A stretch of 64,000 nucleotides of DNA from Brooklawnia sp963780175 (lineage in GTDB: Bacteria > Actinomycetota > Actinomycetes > Propionibacteriales > Propionibacteriaceae): positions 1,302,001-1,366,000 of the forward strand of contig CAWAAT010000001.1 in NCBI GenBank assembly GCA_963780175.1. Direction: 5' to 3'. Position 1 is the first letter of the stretch. Every line of letters begins with the position of its first letter. Both the position numbers and the translations under genes were made by a program. Below are positions 29,361-39,001 of this stretch, piece by piece. The notes beneath the pieces were generated by a model. That model had not been told where the DNA came from. It was given only the letters and a program-made list of their open reading frames with translations, and did not search any database.

Positions 29361-31193
29361 ATGTGGCAGGCCGTCCGGCGGGAACTCGCCCGCCTCGAGT
29401 GGGACGTCGAGCCGCCCCTCACGCTGGATCTGATGGCCGACTGGACCCAGACCGTGTCCAGCTTGGTGACGATCCGGCAAGCGCTCGGCCCGATCTCCAC
29501 AGACGACCCCCTCGCGCTGCTGGCGACGGCGACGACCGGGGCAGCGCGAACTGCTGGATGTGAAACCGATTCTGGCGCCGTCGCTGGGCGCTGTGAGCGC
29601 GACGCTCGCCGACGTCGGCCAGGACATGGCGTCGCGCCCGGACTTCGATCGGCATCGCGAGGCGGCGACGCTCAACCATGTCGCTTACGAACTCGTGCAC
29701 TGGGTGCGCGTCCGAACGCCGGACGACGGCGCGAAGGCATGGCTGCTGGCCGGCGAGACCGCACTCGACGGCGCGATCCACGCTCCGACCAACCGCTCGG
29801 CCGTCGGCGTCGGCCTGGCGGCCTGGCAGGACGCGCTCGCAGCCGTGCAGCCCGTCCACAACGCCCCCATCGTGCGCCGCAGCGTGGCGCTCGGCCACCT
29901 GGCGATCCTGCGCAACGCGCACGCCCTGGTGGACGAAGCCAGGCAGGCCGGGGCACTGCCCGGGCCGTACGCTGACGCCCTCCTCGGCAGCATCCGCGAG
30001 CTCGCCCGCGCCCACCAGACCACGCTGAGTCAGATCGACGGCCGACTCCTCGGCGCCACCCGCGTCGACCAAGCCGTCATGCTTCAGGTCGGCACGGCCG
30101 TGCGGCAACTCACCGGACGCCCGGAGCCCACCGAGCCTTCCCACGTCCGTCTGGACGTGCTGCTGCGCTCAGGCCTCGGCCAAGCAGTCCTGGTCGCCAA
30201 TCTCACCGGCGAGCCGTCGGCCCAACCCGCTGCTGCGAGGATCAGCCGACTCTCACTGGAATTCCTGACCAACCCCCGGATGCTCCGCGACGTCGACCTG
30301 CCGGAAGCCCCGACGCCGCCCGCACCCGTGGAGCCCAAGGCCGCAGCCGCGCGAGAGCCACGAGCCTCGGCACGGATCGCACCCATGGAACCGACGATCA
30401 GCCCCGGGACGGTCCTGGACGGCCCCTCCATCCTGGCGCTCTGCCACGCCCGCGACCTCGGTGCCGCCGCAGCGACGGGCGATCCGGCGAACCCGCCCGA
30501 GATCCTTCGCGGGGTCGACCCATCGCGTTGGCCGCAGCTGGTCGTCGAGGGGCGGCAGGCCGTGACCGACTTGGTCGGCTCGGTCATCCCGATGGTGTAC
30601 GCCCAGACCCGACGAACGCCAAACGCCGCGGACACCCGCGGCCAGATATTTGTTGAACTGATGGGCGCGGCGTTACCGATTCGACCCCCAGCGAACCAGC
30701 CCTGAAGGGTTGGGCCAGCTACGCTTGGATGACGATCAAACACGCCCGCTGGCGCGGCGTCGACGACGCCGGCGTGGTCCGCAAGCGCACCAGCGGCCCT
30801 CGACCGATCACAGTGGCCCTCGGTGAGAGGGAGCCAGCGAGCAACACGCCCGACCCGGGCGAGGTCGTCGAAGAGCGTCAGTCGGTTGCCGCTATCGCGC
30901 ATGCCGTGGAGCAGCTACCCGCGTCCCTGCGCGAGCCACTGCTGTCGTCGATCAAGGGCAACTCCATGCGGGTGATCGCGGACGACCTCGGCTACTCCGA
31001 GAGCACCGCCCACCGACGCATCGCTGAGGCACGCGATCAACTGAGAGCCGAACTCGCCGTCCGCCCCGACGAGGGCAACTGGGTTCCGTTCATCAGAAGC
31101 ACCGATCCGGTGCTCGAGCGCGCGCAGCGTCTGTACGAGCAGGGCTTCCCGCCATCATCCAGCGTGGACCCGGGCCGGGGACCCGCTCGTTGA
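29361..31193 (+). pseudogene. Helical protein fused to sigma-70-like regions 2 and 4 (two compensating frameshifts)
   Basis: The product would be about 610 residues. The first ~340 are helical with no recognised domain (ADWTQTVSSLVTIRQALG; VAYELVHWVRVRTPDDGAK) plus a Pro/Ala linker. The last ~230 resemble a sigma-70-like factor: region 2-like VTDLVGSVIPMVYAQTRRT and KGWASYAWMTIKHARWRG, then region 4-like LPASLREPLLSSI with the helix-turn-helix MRVIADDLGYSESTAHRRI. Breaks fall in a G4 run at 29,538 (+1) and a C5 run at 30,685 (-1), so the total length stays a multiple of three. It may direct transcription of element genes. The two halves could instead be separate genes, but I see no stop or start between them. 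Confidence 0.5.
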
Positions 31194-31518
31194 GATGCTG
31201 CTACCTGACGAGCCTTCCGTTGCTGACAGGACTGGACTCGAAGGATCGTGCAGCGTACGGGTCGCCGTCCAACAAGCCAGAACGCCCCGACGACTAGCTT
31301 CCGGGACGGTCACCAGCACGGCGCCATGTGCGGGGGCGAACACCATCCAGCACCCTTGGCCCGGCGACATGTAGAACACCATCCAAGCTGGTTCACGGAG
31401 GGGACGGTTCCGGGCGTTCAGACGATGAGTGATTCAACCGTGTCGGCCAGTTTGTTGACGGTACTCGTGCCGTCGAGTTCGAGGGTCGCGCTCCATCTCA
31501 GGCACGGTTTGACGGTGT

Positions 31519-31844
31519 TCAGCTAGAGCCGGATCTCGTCCTGCTGTGCCTGCGTTCGCCCGGAGGGGTTGTCACCCGTTCGAGCAGCTCTTCCCAGGGC
31601 GCACTCATCAGGACGACGCGGTCGAACAGGTCATAGAAGTCGACCTGGTTCTCGACGGTCCAGGAGACGATGACGTGGGCGTGCTGGCGCAACAGGGTGG
31701 CCATGCGCACCGGGTCCCAGACCCGCTGGGGAGCGCCCAGCGGTCTTTGTCGGTGTCCACCGTGAGGTGGCCACGCCGGTGCAACTCGGCCAGGAGCGTG
31801 CTCTTCCCAGCTCCCGACACGCCGGTGATCAGGACGCGCACCAT
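31519..31844 (-). pseudogene. P-loop kinase-like fragment (frameshift, shortened C-terminus)
   Basis: The N-terminus reads MVRVLITGVSGAGKSTLLAE, a Walker A of small AAA/shikimate-kinase-like proteins. After a break near 31,735 the next frame gives VRMATLLRQHAHVIVSWTVE and LFDRVVLMSAPWEELLERV, which matches the later strands and lid of the same family. The C-terminal helices normally present are missing. The restored length is 108 residues. It lies alone on the minus strand between element genes and may be a relic of a nucleotide or small-molecule kinase. Confidence 0.5.
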
Positions 31845-31957
31845 CGAGACAGGCTATCCAGAGACGAGCACACGCGGATGAGCGTGTTGACGGAGGAGGG
31901 AGTCAACGTGAGAACGGGGGTCTTGATCGCTCGGCCGTGGCGGACCATCCTCAGCGC

Positions 31958-32191
31958 ATGGGAACCGGCCGTGAAGAGATCCTCAATGCGATCCCGGCCG
32001 TTGTTCGGTCTGATGGCACCTTCACGGTCGACGATGTAGTCGATGAGCTTCGCCGTCGTGGTTCCGTGTACGCCGATTCGACGATCCGCACTCACGTCAC
32101 GAGCCGGCTGTGTGCGAACGCTCCGGGCAGCCATGCGGTAACGTACGACGACCTCGATCGGGTCGATCGGGGCCTGTATCGAAGGCTGTAG
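31958..32191 (+). CDS. Small winged-helix-like protein (DUF7669-like)
   Basis: 77 residues from the ATG at 31,958 (MGTGREEILNAIPAVV). The phrases GTFTVDDVVDELRRRG, YADSTIRTHVTSRLCANAP and HAVTYDDLDRVDRGLY match a small actinobacterial family with a winged-helix look, usually annotated only as a domain of unknown function. The name DUF7669 is from memory. The gene stands alone; a DNA-binding role is likely. Confidence 0.6.
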   Translation: MGTGREEILNAIPAVVRSDGTFTVDDVVDELRRRGSVYADSTIRTHVTSRLCANAPGSHAVTYDDLDRVDRGLYRRL

Positions 32192-32384
32192 GGGGGCCTC
32201 GCTCCCTGCGGCTTCAGGACAGGGTTGCGGCCTTCTCCGCGTGGCTCAGGTGTGTCGCCGTTGGCGACCTCGTCGATCCGGGCCCCCGGCCAGCCGACAT
32301 GGGCGGTTCAACTTGCGCGCTACAAGCGAGGAGACCGATGACAGAGCCGGTGTGCTCAGATCAAGCGCGCCGGGGCTGTCGCAC
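32192..32384. other. Intergenic between small winged-helix gene and NACHT gene
   Basis: A convergent gap between the plus-strand small gene and the 3' end of the minus-strand NACHT gene. No gene or clear terminator hairpin is visible. Confidence 0.4.
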
Positions 32385-35300
32385 CTACTGGTCGTCGCCC
32401 CGATCAAAGAGGGACGAGAGCCAACCCTCCTGCTCAGCGATCAGCAGGACGGGCTTTGCGGGCACTGCGGCTACCCGCTGCCCGGGGCCAGCATCTGCGC
32501 TGGAGAAGACAGCCAGAAGCGCCGCGGTCTTGTCGGAGGGCGTCTGCTTGTCGAACATGGCGATCGACGGGCACACGCAGCTACGGGCGATGATGGTCGC
32601 CGCTTCGAGCAGTCGCTGGTACGAGTTCTGGTCGAGCTTGTCGATCGTGCGGTTGAGGAGCTCGAGGTTCGTCGTCCACGCCTCTTTCCGCGCTTTGCAG
32701 ACGAAGGCTAGGCACCAGATGCGTTGCGAGAGCGGGTCCGCATAGGACTCGGCGACCGTGCGCCACCACACCGGGTCAGAGGCCTTCGCCCTCGACTCGA
32801 AGAGGAGCCGGCCGAAGTCGGCGTCGGTCCCCAGAGGCTCGTTGCCGCGTATATTGCCCCCCGACACGAACTTCGTCAGCGACCCGATGACGGCGATGCA
32901 TGCGGCCAACCAGGTCGGCCCCAACGACTCGCTGAACGCGTGCGCGGAGTTCTGCCAAATCGAGGTGGTGCCCTTCTGGCCAGCTCCCGACCCCTTCATG
33001 GCCTCGTGAACTTGCGGGATGACCGGTAGAAGGGCCCGGTCCGCTACTTGCCGGCGCTGCCGGGTGTCCCAGTCGCTGCGGTCCGGATCTGGCTCTGCCA
33101 GCATCGCGAAGAGTTTAGGGTGGGCGAGGCTGATTAGGTCGTGGGCGGGTGAAACGCCGAGCGTCGTCTGGCTCCATTCCCCGTCGAGGGCCTCACGGAT
33201 GAGCGCCTTAGAGGCCCTTGAGTCTGGGGCAGGTGATGCTCCCGCGTTCATCGCGGCTCGGACGGCGCCGATGTCGTCCAGGTCGAGTCGTTCCCAGACC
33301 GCCGGGTCTATCGCGGAGCCTGCTGCCCGGCGTTCACCTTGCGTCAGCCAGAATGCTGCGTCCGCAGTGTCGATCGCCGACGTGACGTGTGGCTCCCACC
33401 ATTCGATGAAGTCAGCCAACGGGGCATGTGTCGCTTCGAGATGTCGCAGCACAGGGTTGTCCTCGTGCGCTTCCATGCGGGCTCGGATCTGGCCGACCAG
33501 CTCCTTCCCGCCATGCTCCGGTGGCAGGCGAACCGATTCGGACTCCATGTAGGCAGCGACGACATCGGTTGCACGACCGTTGGCGAGGATCGCCTTGATG
33601 ATCCTTCTCTGCGGGGTCGGACGCGGCTTGAAGATTCCGTCGCTGAGGAGTGCCCAGACCGCGCGGTAGCCGGTGTCGGTGAGGGTGTCGAAGTGGTCGA
33701 TGAACGTGTCGGCCAAGTCGGACAGTGCGTTCGTCTTGATGAAGCCGGCCAGGAATCGCGTTGTGTTTGCCCAGTACTCGCGTCGGCTCAGCTCGAGGAG
33801 GATGGTGGGGAGTGAGAGGCCGTCTCTCTCGGGCAAGTTCGCGAGGAACTTCGCGGCGAAGTACTCACGGACGCTTTGAACGTCGAACTCGAAGTGGATC
33901 TGATCCTTGCAGGTGAGAACCCAGATTCGTTGCCACGCCCCGGTAAAGAGATCGTTTGCCATGTCGGTCTCGAGACCGACGTCAACGAGAAAGTGCTTGA
34001 TCTCCTTGACCATCCGCTCCTTGGTGTAGGTCTTCGTCCTGCTGCTGTCTTCGGCTTCGGACTGGAGACGCCACGCGAGGTACGGGGTCACCTCCTCGAG
34101 CTGATCCTGGTAGGTGAGGATGTGGCTGTTCTTCTCGACTTCGCGTGCGAAGAGGAGGTCCATGTACTTCTCGTAGAGCCTGGTTCGACTTCTGGGTGTT
34201 GCGGCGCCGTACTTATGGATCAGGGGAAGAATCACCGTCATCTGCATCGGGTTCTCAGTGAGCGCCGAGAAGTACGGCTCCTGCGATCTCTCCCTGTAGA
34301 TGTCTTGAAGTTCACATACCCCTTCCGCCGTGAGTCTGTAGACGCCAGCCCACTTCTCGATGTACTGGTCTTTCAGGTTCTCGCTCAGCGGGAGCAGGTG
34401 GGCCGGGGTGAATAGGTCGGACGTGGGCTCCGGCAGGAGCTTGAAGCTCGGCCGAGTGGTCACCACCACGAGCGAAGAGTTGCGCTGGGCGACCACTTGA
34501 GAGGTGAACTTGTCGATTTCGGCAGCGACCGCAGCGCGCAAGCTGGGGTCGGCGACCTCGTCGAGACCATCGAGCCCAATGAACATCGGCATGGCGTCCA
34601 GCAGGTCGTTCAGGGTGTCCATGCTCAGTGCCTGACACATGGTCTCGCTGAGGTAGAACAGCAGGAACTGCTTGAAGGCGGGCCTGGCGCGATGGCGGGT
34701 CGTTCCGCCGAGACCGTTGCGGCTCTTGGTCCCGCCGCGGGTCAACCACGATGCGTAGTCCCTCAGATCGACACGGATCGGAAACCTCAGCAGGTTCGAC
34801 ATGGCCTCAGCCCCCGCGGGCCGGGGGAAGTTGGCTCCGTCGTTCAAGAATGCCGCCCGGTAGCACTGGCAGACGTATTGAAGCAGTGTGGATTTGCCTT
34901 GGCCTGGTGCTCCGCGAAGGAGGACGCCAGGGTGGTTGGTGGCCAGCAGCGCCTGGCAGGCGCCGCCGGTCAGGCGTCCCAGGAGATCTGCGGCGGCTGA
35001 CAGTTCACTCTCGATCTCCACATCAATGAACAGATCGGTCAGGCTCCTGCCATGTACGCCTTCCTCCTGCTTGAAGCGGATGTCGGACTCTGACTCATAC
35101 TGCGACGATGCGATGTCGGCAAGGAGCCGTCGCAGCCGCTCCGCCTTCTCGGACCGCTGGTTCGAACTGAACATGTACTCGGCGTACTCGTGGGCCCTTA
35201 GCATGTCGCCGAAGTGGAACTTGACCTCTCGGGGCAACGCCACGACGTGCGCATCGACCTCGGCGCGCCACCAGCAGAAGAAGTTCACCTTGTACTTCTT

Positions 35301-35657
35301 CTGGTACCCGTCGAGCAGCTTCTCGATCTTGTCCCGGTCACCCCTATCGGGCGCAGCGGTGCCCTCGACGTTCGTGACGATGTAGTAGTCCGTCATCCCC
35401 CGGCTGACAAGCCATTCGAAGTGCCTGCTCTCATCGTCGAGGGTTTGCCGGAGCCAAGTGGCGGGCCTTGTCACGGGCTTGTCGGAGAACTTCACCTGGA
35501 AGACGCAGCTGTTGCCGTCGGCAATGTCCCGTCCGCCGTCCGTCTGGTTCAGGGGAAAGCACTGAACGCCAGGGCCACGCTCCGCCACAAGGGTCGCCTG
35601 GATGAGCTGCTGGAACCTCTCGTCGCCGAGTTCGTTATAGCGGAACTGACCGGTCAC
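32385..35657 (-). CDS. Mrr-type nuclease-NACHT NTPase (bacterial NLR-like defence protein)
   Basis: 1,090 residues from a GTG at 35,657 preceded by GAGG; an ATG at 35,717 would add 20 residues that look unstructured. Residues about 1-130 form a restriction-endonuclease-like domain with DGGRD (40-44) and FQVK (53-56), the D...QxK core of Mrr-type PD-(D/E)XK nucleases. A NACHT/STAND NTPase follows, with Walker A RGAPGQGKSTLL near 250 and Walker B MFIGLDGLDEVAD near 358-370. The C-terminal ~500 residues are helical and probably sense the trigger. Bacterial NACHT proteins with N-terminal nucleases are established anti-phage systems that cut DNA when activated. Frame intact over 3.3 kb, in contrast to many neighbours. 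Confidence 0.85.
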   Translation of the reverse strand: MTGQFRYNELGDERFQQLIQATLVAERGPGVQCFPLNQTDGGRDIADGNSCVFQVKFSDKPVTRPATWLRQTLDDESRHFEWLVSRGMTDYYIVTNVEGTAAPDRGDRDKIEKLLDGYQKKYKVNFFCWWRAEVDAHVVALPREVKFHFGDMLRAHEYAEYMFSSNQRSEKAERLRRLLADIASSQYESESDIRFKQEEGVHGRSLTDLFIDVEIESELSAAADLLGRLTGGACQALLATNHPGVLLRGAPGQGKSTLLQYVCQCYRAAFLNDGANFPRPAGAEAMSNLLRFPIRVDLRDYASWLTRGGTKSRNGLGGTTRHRARPAFKQFLLFYLSETMCQALSMDTLNDLLDAMPMFIGLDGLDEVADPSLRAAVAAEIDKFTSQVVAQRNSSLVVVTTRPSFKLLPEPTSDLFTPAHLLPLSENLKDQYIEKWAGVYRLTAEGVCELQDIYRERSQEPYFSALTENPMQMTVILPLIHKYGAATPRSRTRLYEKYMDLLFAREVEKNSHILTYQDQLEEVTPYLAWRLQSEAEDSSRTKTYTKERMVKEIKHFLVDVGLETDMANDLFTGAWQRIWVLTCKDQIHFEFDVQSVREYFAAKFLANLPERDGLSLPTILLELSRREYWANTTRFLAGFIKTNALSDLADTFIDHFDTLTDTGYRAVWALLSDGIFKPRPTPQRRIIKAILANGRATDVVAAYMESESVRLPPEHGGKELVGQIRARMEAHEDNPVLRHLEATHAPLADFIEWWEPHVTSAIDTADAAFWLTQGERRAAGSAIDPAVWERLDLDDIGAVRAAMNAGASPAPDSRASKALIREALDGEWSQTTLGVSPAHDLISLAHPKLFAMLAEPDPDRSDWDTRQRRQVADRALLPVIPQVHEAMKGSGAGQKGTTSIWQNSAHAFSESLGPTWLAACIAVIGSLTKFVSGGNIRGNEPLGTDADFGRLLFESRAKASDPVWWRTVAESYADPLSQRIWCLAFVCKARKEAWTTNLELLNRTIDKLDQNSYQRLLEAATIIARSCVCPSIAMFDKQTPSDKTAALLAVFSSADAGPGQRVAAVPAKPVLLIAEQEGWLSSLFDRGDDQ

Positions 35658-35819
35658 ATCGTCCTCGAGGTGGTGCTTGGCATGGGATGGCCGCATACAC
35701 GGCCTCAACGGGTCCAACTGTGCCAGTCCGCACCGACAGGCGTGTGAGGGACATAGCCCGATGGCGGGGGCGGGGAAGCGGGCCCAGCCGAAAGTCAGCG
35801 AGCGGTCCGGGTCGATCGA

Positions 35820-35963
35820 TCATGAGGCGTGCGGATTGATGCCCCAGGCGATGGAGATGTCGTCGTCCGACTCGAAGACCGCGTACCCATAGTGGCTCAC
35901 TACGTCCAGCTGTGTCCCATTGAAGTCAGGTTCGGTCGAGGGGACGAAGCTGTCGCGGTACAC
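35820..35963 (-). CDS. Possible small protein upstream of the NACHT gene
   Basis: A 47-residue frame begins at a GTG (35,963) with GGAGG ten bases upstream. It reads MYRDSFVPSTEPDFNGTQL, then YGYAVFESDDDISIAWG, and ends at 35,820. Composition is acidic, aromatic and unlike the Arg-rich random frames around it. It lies on the NACHT strand about 160 bases upstream, so the two could share a transcript. No known family; a small regulator or sensor partner is possible. Confidence 0.35.
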   Translation of the reverse strand: MYRDSFVPSTEPDFNGTQLDVVSHYGYAVFESDDDISIAWGINPHAS

Positions 35964-36239
35964 GGGTCCATTGCCTCCGCACTACACCTCTTGCCACTCA
36001 TCGGGGTGGGAGGAGTAGACAGCTTTCAGAACTCGCTCAGGCGCATGGGCACATTGTCTGCTCCCGCGGGGTAGGCGGTGGGGCTCGACGCGCCCTTCAT
36101 GAATCCCGCTCCACCATGCACACATTCGGACAGGTCGTCGCAGCGCCGAGCCGTGCTCCGAGTCGATCCCAGCGCGGCACCTGCGGCAAGAGGCGTCCCA
36201 TCAACGAGTGTGGCGAGGGCCGTTCCGGCGTGGTAACGT

Positions 36240-36267
36240 GTATGACGACGCTACGTCGGCGTCATAC
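36240..36267. promoter_or_regulatory. Inverted-repeat operator upstream of the RHH-YfbU gene
   Basis: Two 11-base arms, GTATGACGACG and CGGCGTCATAC, are inverted around a six-base spacer with one mismatch. The repeat ends 20 bases before the GTG start and covers the expected promoter. Ribbon-helix-helix proteins bind such repeats as paired dimers, and the downstream gene begins with that fold, so autoregulation is the simplest reading. Confidence 0.6.
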
Positions 36268-36287
36268 GGTAGAGGAAGGAAGACGCC

Positions 36288-37085
36288 GTGGCTGTGCTCA
36301 ATATACGAGTGGACGACGCCGTCCGCGATCAACTCAAGGAGCTGGCGGACGTTGAGGGGGCGACCCTTAGCGAGTACGTTCGCGACCTACTGCTGGAGGT
36401 CATCGTGCCCGTCCACGAGCAGGAGTCGAGGCATGGTGACGTGCCGGCGCCCGAGAGCATGCGGATCATCGACCGGAAGGTGCTCTCGATGCTGCACCGC
36501 ATCCTGGCGAGGGTGCTTCCCGAGGACGCGAACGACGTCGACGGAGACATCGAGTACCAGCTCGATCGCGCGAAGGTTCTCGAGCAGGGCTTCACCGGCG
36601 AATACTGGATGGAGGTTGCAGGGTTCAGCACCGAACTCTCGCAGCGTGACTGCAACCGGGTATCCGACATCCTCCAGATGTTCCGGGTCATCACGCTCAG
36701 CATCGGGCACCTCAAGGAGAACGGCGCACCGGTGAGCAAGGACCTCAGCTTTGAGTTAGAGTTTCGAGGCTTCGACCACAACGACGCGCTCGAAGGGCAG
36801 ATGGCCGCATACGTCGAATACCAGATGCGTGACGACGATCACTGGACCGAACTCAGGCCGCAGCTCAAGCGGAACGACAACGGCAACTCGCACGCTCGGA
36901 TGCTCGACACATACATGCGGATGCTCACCGAGTATCGCCGCATCAAGGACGGCCGCAAGCGCGGCGGCGGCTTCAGTCGGTACAGCTACCTGCTCACCGG
37001 CGACGAACTCCAACTGATCGCCGAGGCTCAGGTGCATCCGTCGAACCGGCGATCGGCCGAGCAAGTCGACCCGCACCTCGCATGA
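36288..37085 (+). CDS. Ribbon-helix-helix / YfbU-domain protein
   Basis: 265 residues from a GTG with GAGGAAGGAAG just upstream. Residues 1-40 (LNIRVDDAVRDQLKELADVE, then LSEYVRDLLLEV) are a ribbon-helix-helix DNA-binding domain. Residues about 60-245 match the YfbU family (ILARVLPEDANDVD; RVSDILQMFRVITLSIGHL; RMLDTYMRMLTEYRRIK; YSYLLTGDELQLIAEA). YfbU is a conserved bacterial family of poorly known function, linked in E. coli to stress-induced death. The RHH fusion suggests an antitoxin-like regulator that controls its own gene through the repeat at 36,240. It lies next to NACHT and HEPN-like genes, which supports a defence or toxin-antitoxin role. Confidence 0.75.
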   Translation: MAVLNIRVDDAVRDQLKELADVEGATLSEYVRDLLLEVIVPVHEQESRHGDVPAPESMRIIDRKVLSMLHRILARVLPEDANDVDGDIEYQLDRAKVLEQGFTGEYWMEVAGFSTELSQRDCNRVSDILQMFRVITLSIGHLKENGAPVSKDLSFELEFRGFDHNDALEGQMAAYVEYQMRDDDHWTELRPQLKRNDNGNSHARMLDTYMRMLTEYRRIKDGRKRGGGFSRYSYLLTGDELQLIAEAQVHPSNRRSAEQVDPHLA

Positions 37086-37241
37086 CAGTTCCAGCTGTGA
37101 GCCCTCTGACATGCCGACGCAAGACCGGCCTCCGCGACGGCCGTCGGTTCCTCGCGCCTGTCGCCCCCAGCACCCCAGCGATCGGAGAGCCTGGCTGCAT
37201 GGCCAAGACCGACGGGTTGCTGCGACCGATAGGTTCGTGGA

Positions 37242-38339
37242 GTGAGTAAGTACGGCCCGGATTACCGGTTGCTCTGGCCAGTAACGCTGTTCCAGGAAGA
37301 GGCCCGGCGGATCGCCGAGATCGAAGACGTCCTCGACCGCAGCGAACAAGCTCACTGGCTCGTGTCTGACGCCTTCGCCGGCACCGGCCCGATCCGGGAC
37401 GTGAATGCAACTTTGCAGCACAACGTCTTTGAACCCGAGACGTACCAGGCCACCAGAAAGCTGCTGCGGAAACTGGCGGACGACGCACCTTCCTTCCCGA
37501 ACGAGCCGCGCCAATACTGGCGACAACGACGACAGCCGGAGGTGTTGCCGCAACAACTCAGCTTGGTCGACCTTCAATCGGCGTGGCTGGACATCGTGAA
37601 GACGATGGACGCAGACGGCTATCTCGACGCCGCCGAGCAGTCGCCGTGCGCCGACGGCGCCAGCGAGGATGAGCGGAACGACAAGCTCGGGCGCCGGCTA
37701 TCAGATCAGGTTGGGCTCTCCGTGTCCTGGCCGCTTGAAGGACCGCCGGGCGGATGGCCGGCCGACGACTTCTTCACGCTGGTGGAAGTCCTTCACGACC
37801 TGATCGAGCGCCCCGTTCGGCGCTGGTATCACGACTTCGACCAGAGCATGCACGCTCTCAGCTTCGCGGCGAGGCCGGGTCGGGTTCTGTACCGCTGGCG
37901 CGTCAACCAAGCACTGGATCGTTCAGCCGTCCACCTACGCCTCGCAGAGGAGGGTCTGGACGAAGGCTTGCTCGTGCACGCTTCGCGCGATGGTCGGGAC
38001 AACCTTGTGGCGCGGGTGGTGGAACGCGCAGAGTCGCCAAGCTCAGATCCTGTCGTTCGGGCCGTGATGCAGTTCCGGGATCGGAACGCGGACCGGCTTC
38101 AGAAGCGGTCCGCCTGCATCTTGCTTGCCCATGAACTCGAGCAGGTTCGAGCGCGGGTGAAGGAGCGATTGTTGACCAAGGACGAGGGCATGCTGTTCCA
38201 AATCGCCAACCAGTTCGCGATCAGGCATCAGAAGGCTGACCAGCACTCCGACTACGACGATGCCTACCTCGACTGGGTGTTTTGGACCTACCTCGCCACG
38301 ATCGAACTAATGCACACTCTCGCCGGCCGTACCGAGTAG
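37242..38339 (+). CDS. HEPN-like protein of the defence cluster
   Basis: 365 residues from a GTG (MSKYGPDYRLLWP), with a poor ribosome binding site. The protein is helical and soluble. The C-terminal block MLFQIANQFAIRHQKADQHS followed by YLDWVFWTYLATIELMHTL resembles HEPN-type domains; the RHQKADQH segment has the R-x(4-6)-H spacing of HEPN ribonucleases. The middle (EVLHDLIERPVRRWYHDF) is not recognised. HEPN RNases are common abortive-infection and toxin effectors. With the RHH-YfbU gene 157 bases upstream on the same strand, a toxin-antitoxin-like pair is possible. The family call is by motif shape only. Confidence 0.5.
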   Translation: MSKYGPDYRLLWPVTLFQEEARRIAEIEDVLDRSEQAHWLVSDAFAGTGPIRDVNATLQHNVFEPETYQATRKLLRKLADDAPSFPNEPRQYWRQRRQPEVLPQQLSLVDLQSAWLDIVKTMDADGYLDAAEQSPCADGASEDERNDKLGRRLSDQVGLSVSWPLEGPPGGWPADDFFTLVEVLHDLIERPVRRWYHDFDQSMHALSFAARPGRVLYRWRVNQALDRSAVHLRLAEEGLDEGLLVHASRDGRDNLVARVVERAESPSSDPVVRAVMQFRDRNADRLQKRSACILLAHELEQVRARVKERLLTKDEGMLFQIANQFAIRHQKADQHSDYDDAYLDWVFWTYLATIELMHTLAGRTE

Positions 38340-39001
38340 GCCGCACCTGCCGGCACCCGGGAGGGAGGGCGTCCCTACGACGGCGGTCGGCGAGGGCTGG
38401 TGTACCGGTTATCGGGGTTTGCCCTGTGGTCGAGCAAGTGCAGGCGCATCTGAACACGATGTCGGCCATCGCTTCTAGCCGAGCACTCTCGAGCGGGTAG
38501 GTGGTGCATCCACCTCTTCGAACTCGTCGTGCCCCGTCCCATGCATTCGAATTCTCGTCGTCGAATGGATCATCCCCTCCCCAAGATCCCCACTGACCCG
38601 TTCACGCTCGTTCCTTTGGTCAGACTCGTCATCGCCACCCTCGCCGAGCGAACTCACATCGCAGTTGAGCGAGGTCACGTCCACCGACGCGGGCGTCCGC
38701 TACTGGGCCACTGTGAGGGATGCGATGCCCGTCAGCAGGTCCGCGAGGTCACGACCCTCGGCCGTGTGGGTGGACGCTCGCCCCCCTTTCGGTGCCCGAA
38801 ACTGCCGTCTTCCATCCGGGTGATAGCGAAGGTGCACCTCACGCCATCGGCGTCGCGTCTCGCTTACGGGTGCCGCCCTGTGGTTCAGGTCGCGTGAGGT
38901 AGGCAGGCCAAAGCCTTCTTGGGTTCCGAGGTTGTCCACCGCCCGCCGTCGACAGCCGTTATGAGGGTTGTCGGCTTGTCTGGCCGTGACGGGAGGCAGA
39001 G
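38340..39001. other. Gap of about 660 bases before the ardC operon, no confident gene
   Basis: Plus-strand frames here are Arg/Pro-rich and poor. One minus-strand frame (38,700-38,939) ends with a protein-like tail (TAEGRDLADLLTGIASLTV) and could be the 3' end of a decayed gene, but nothing upstream continues it. This gap probably marks the right edge of the cargo region that holds the NACHT cluster. Confidence 0.4.

Noticed and set aside
38529..38897. 122-residue plus-strand frame in the gap before ardC
   Set aside because: Arg/Pro/His-rich with no ribosome binding site or recognisable pattern.
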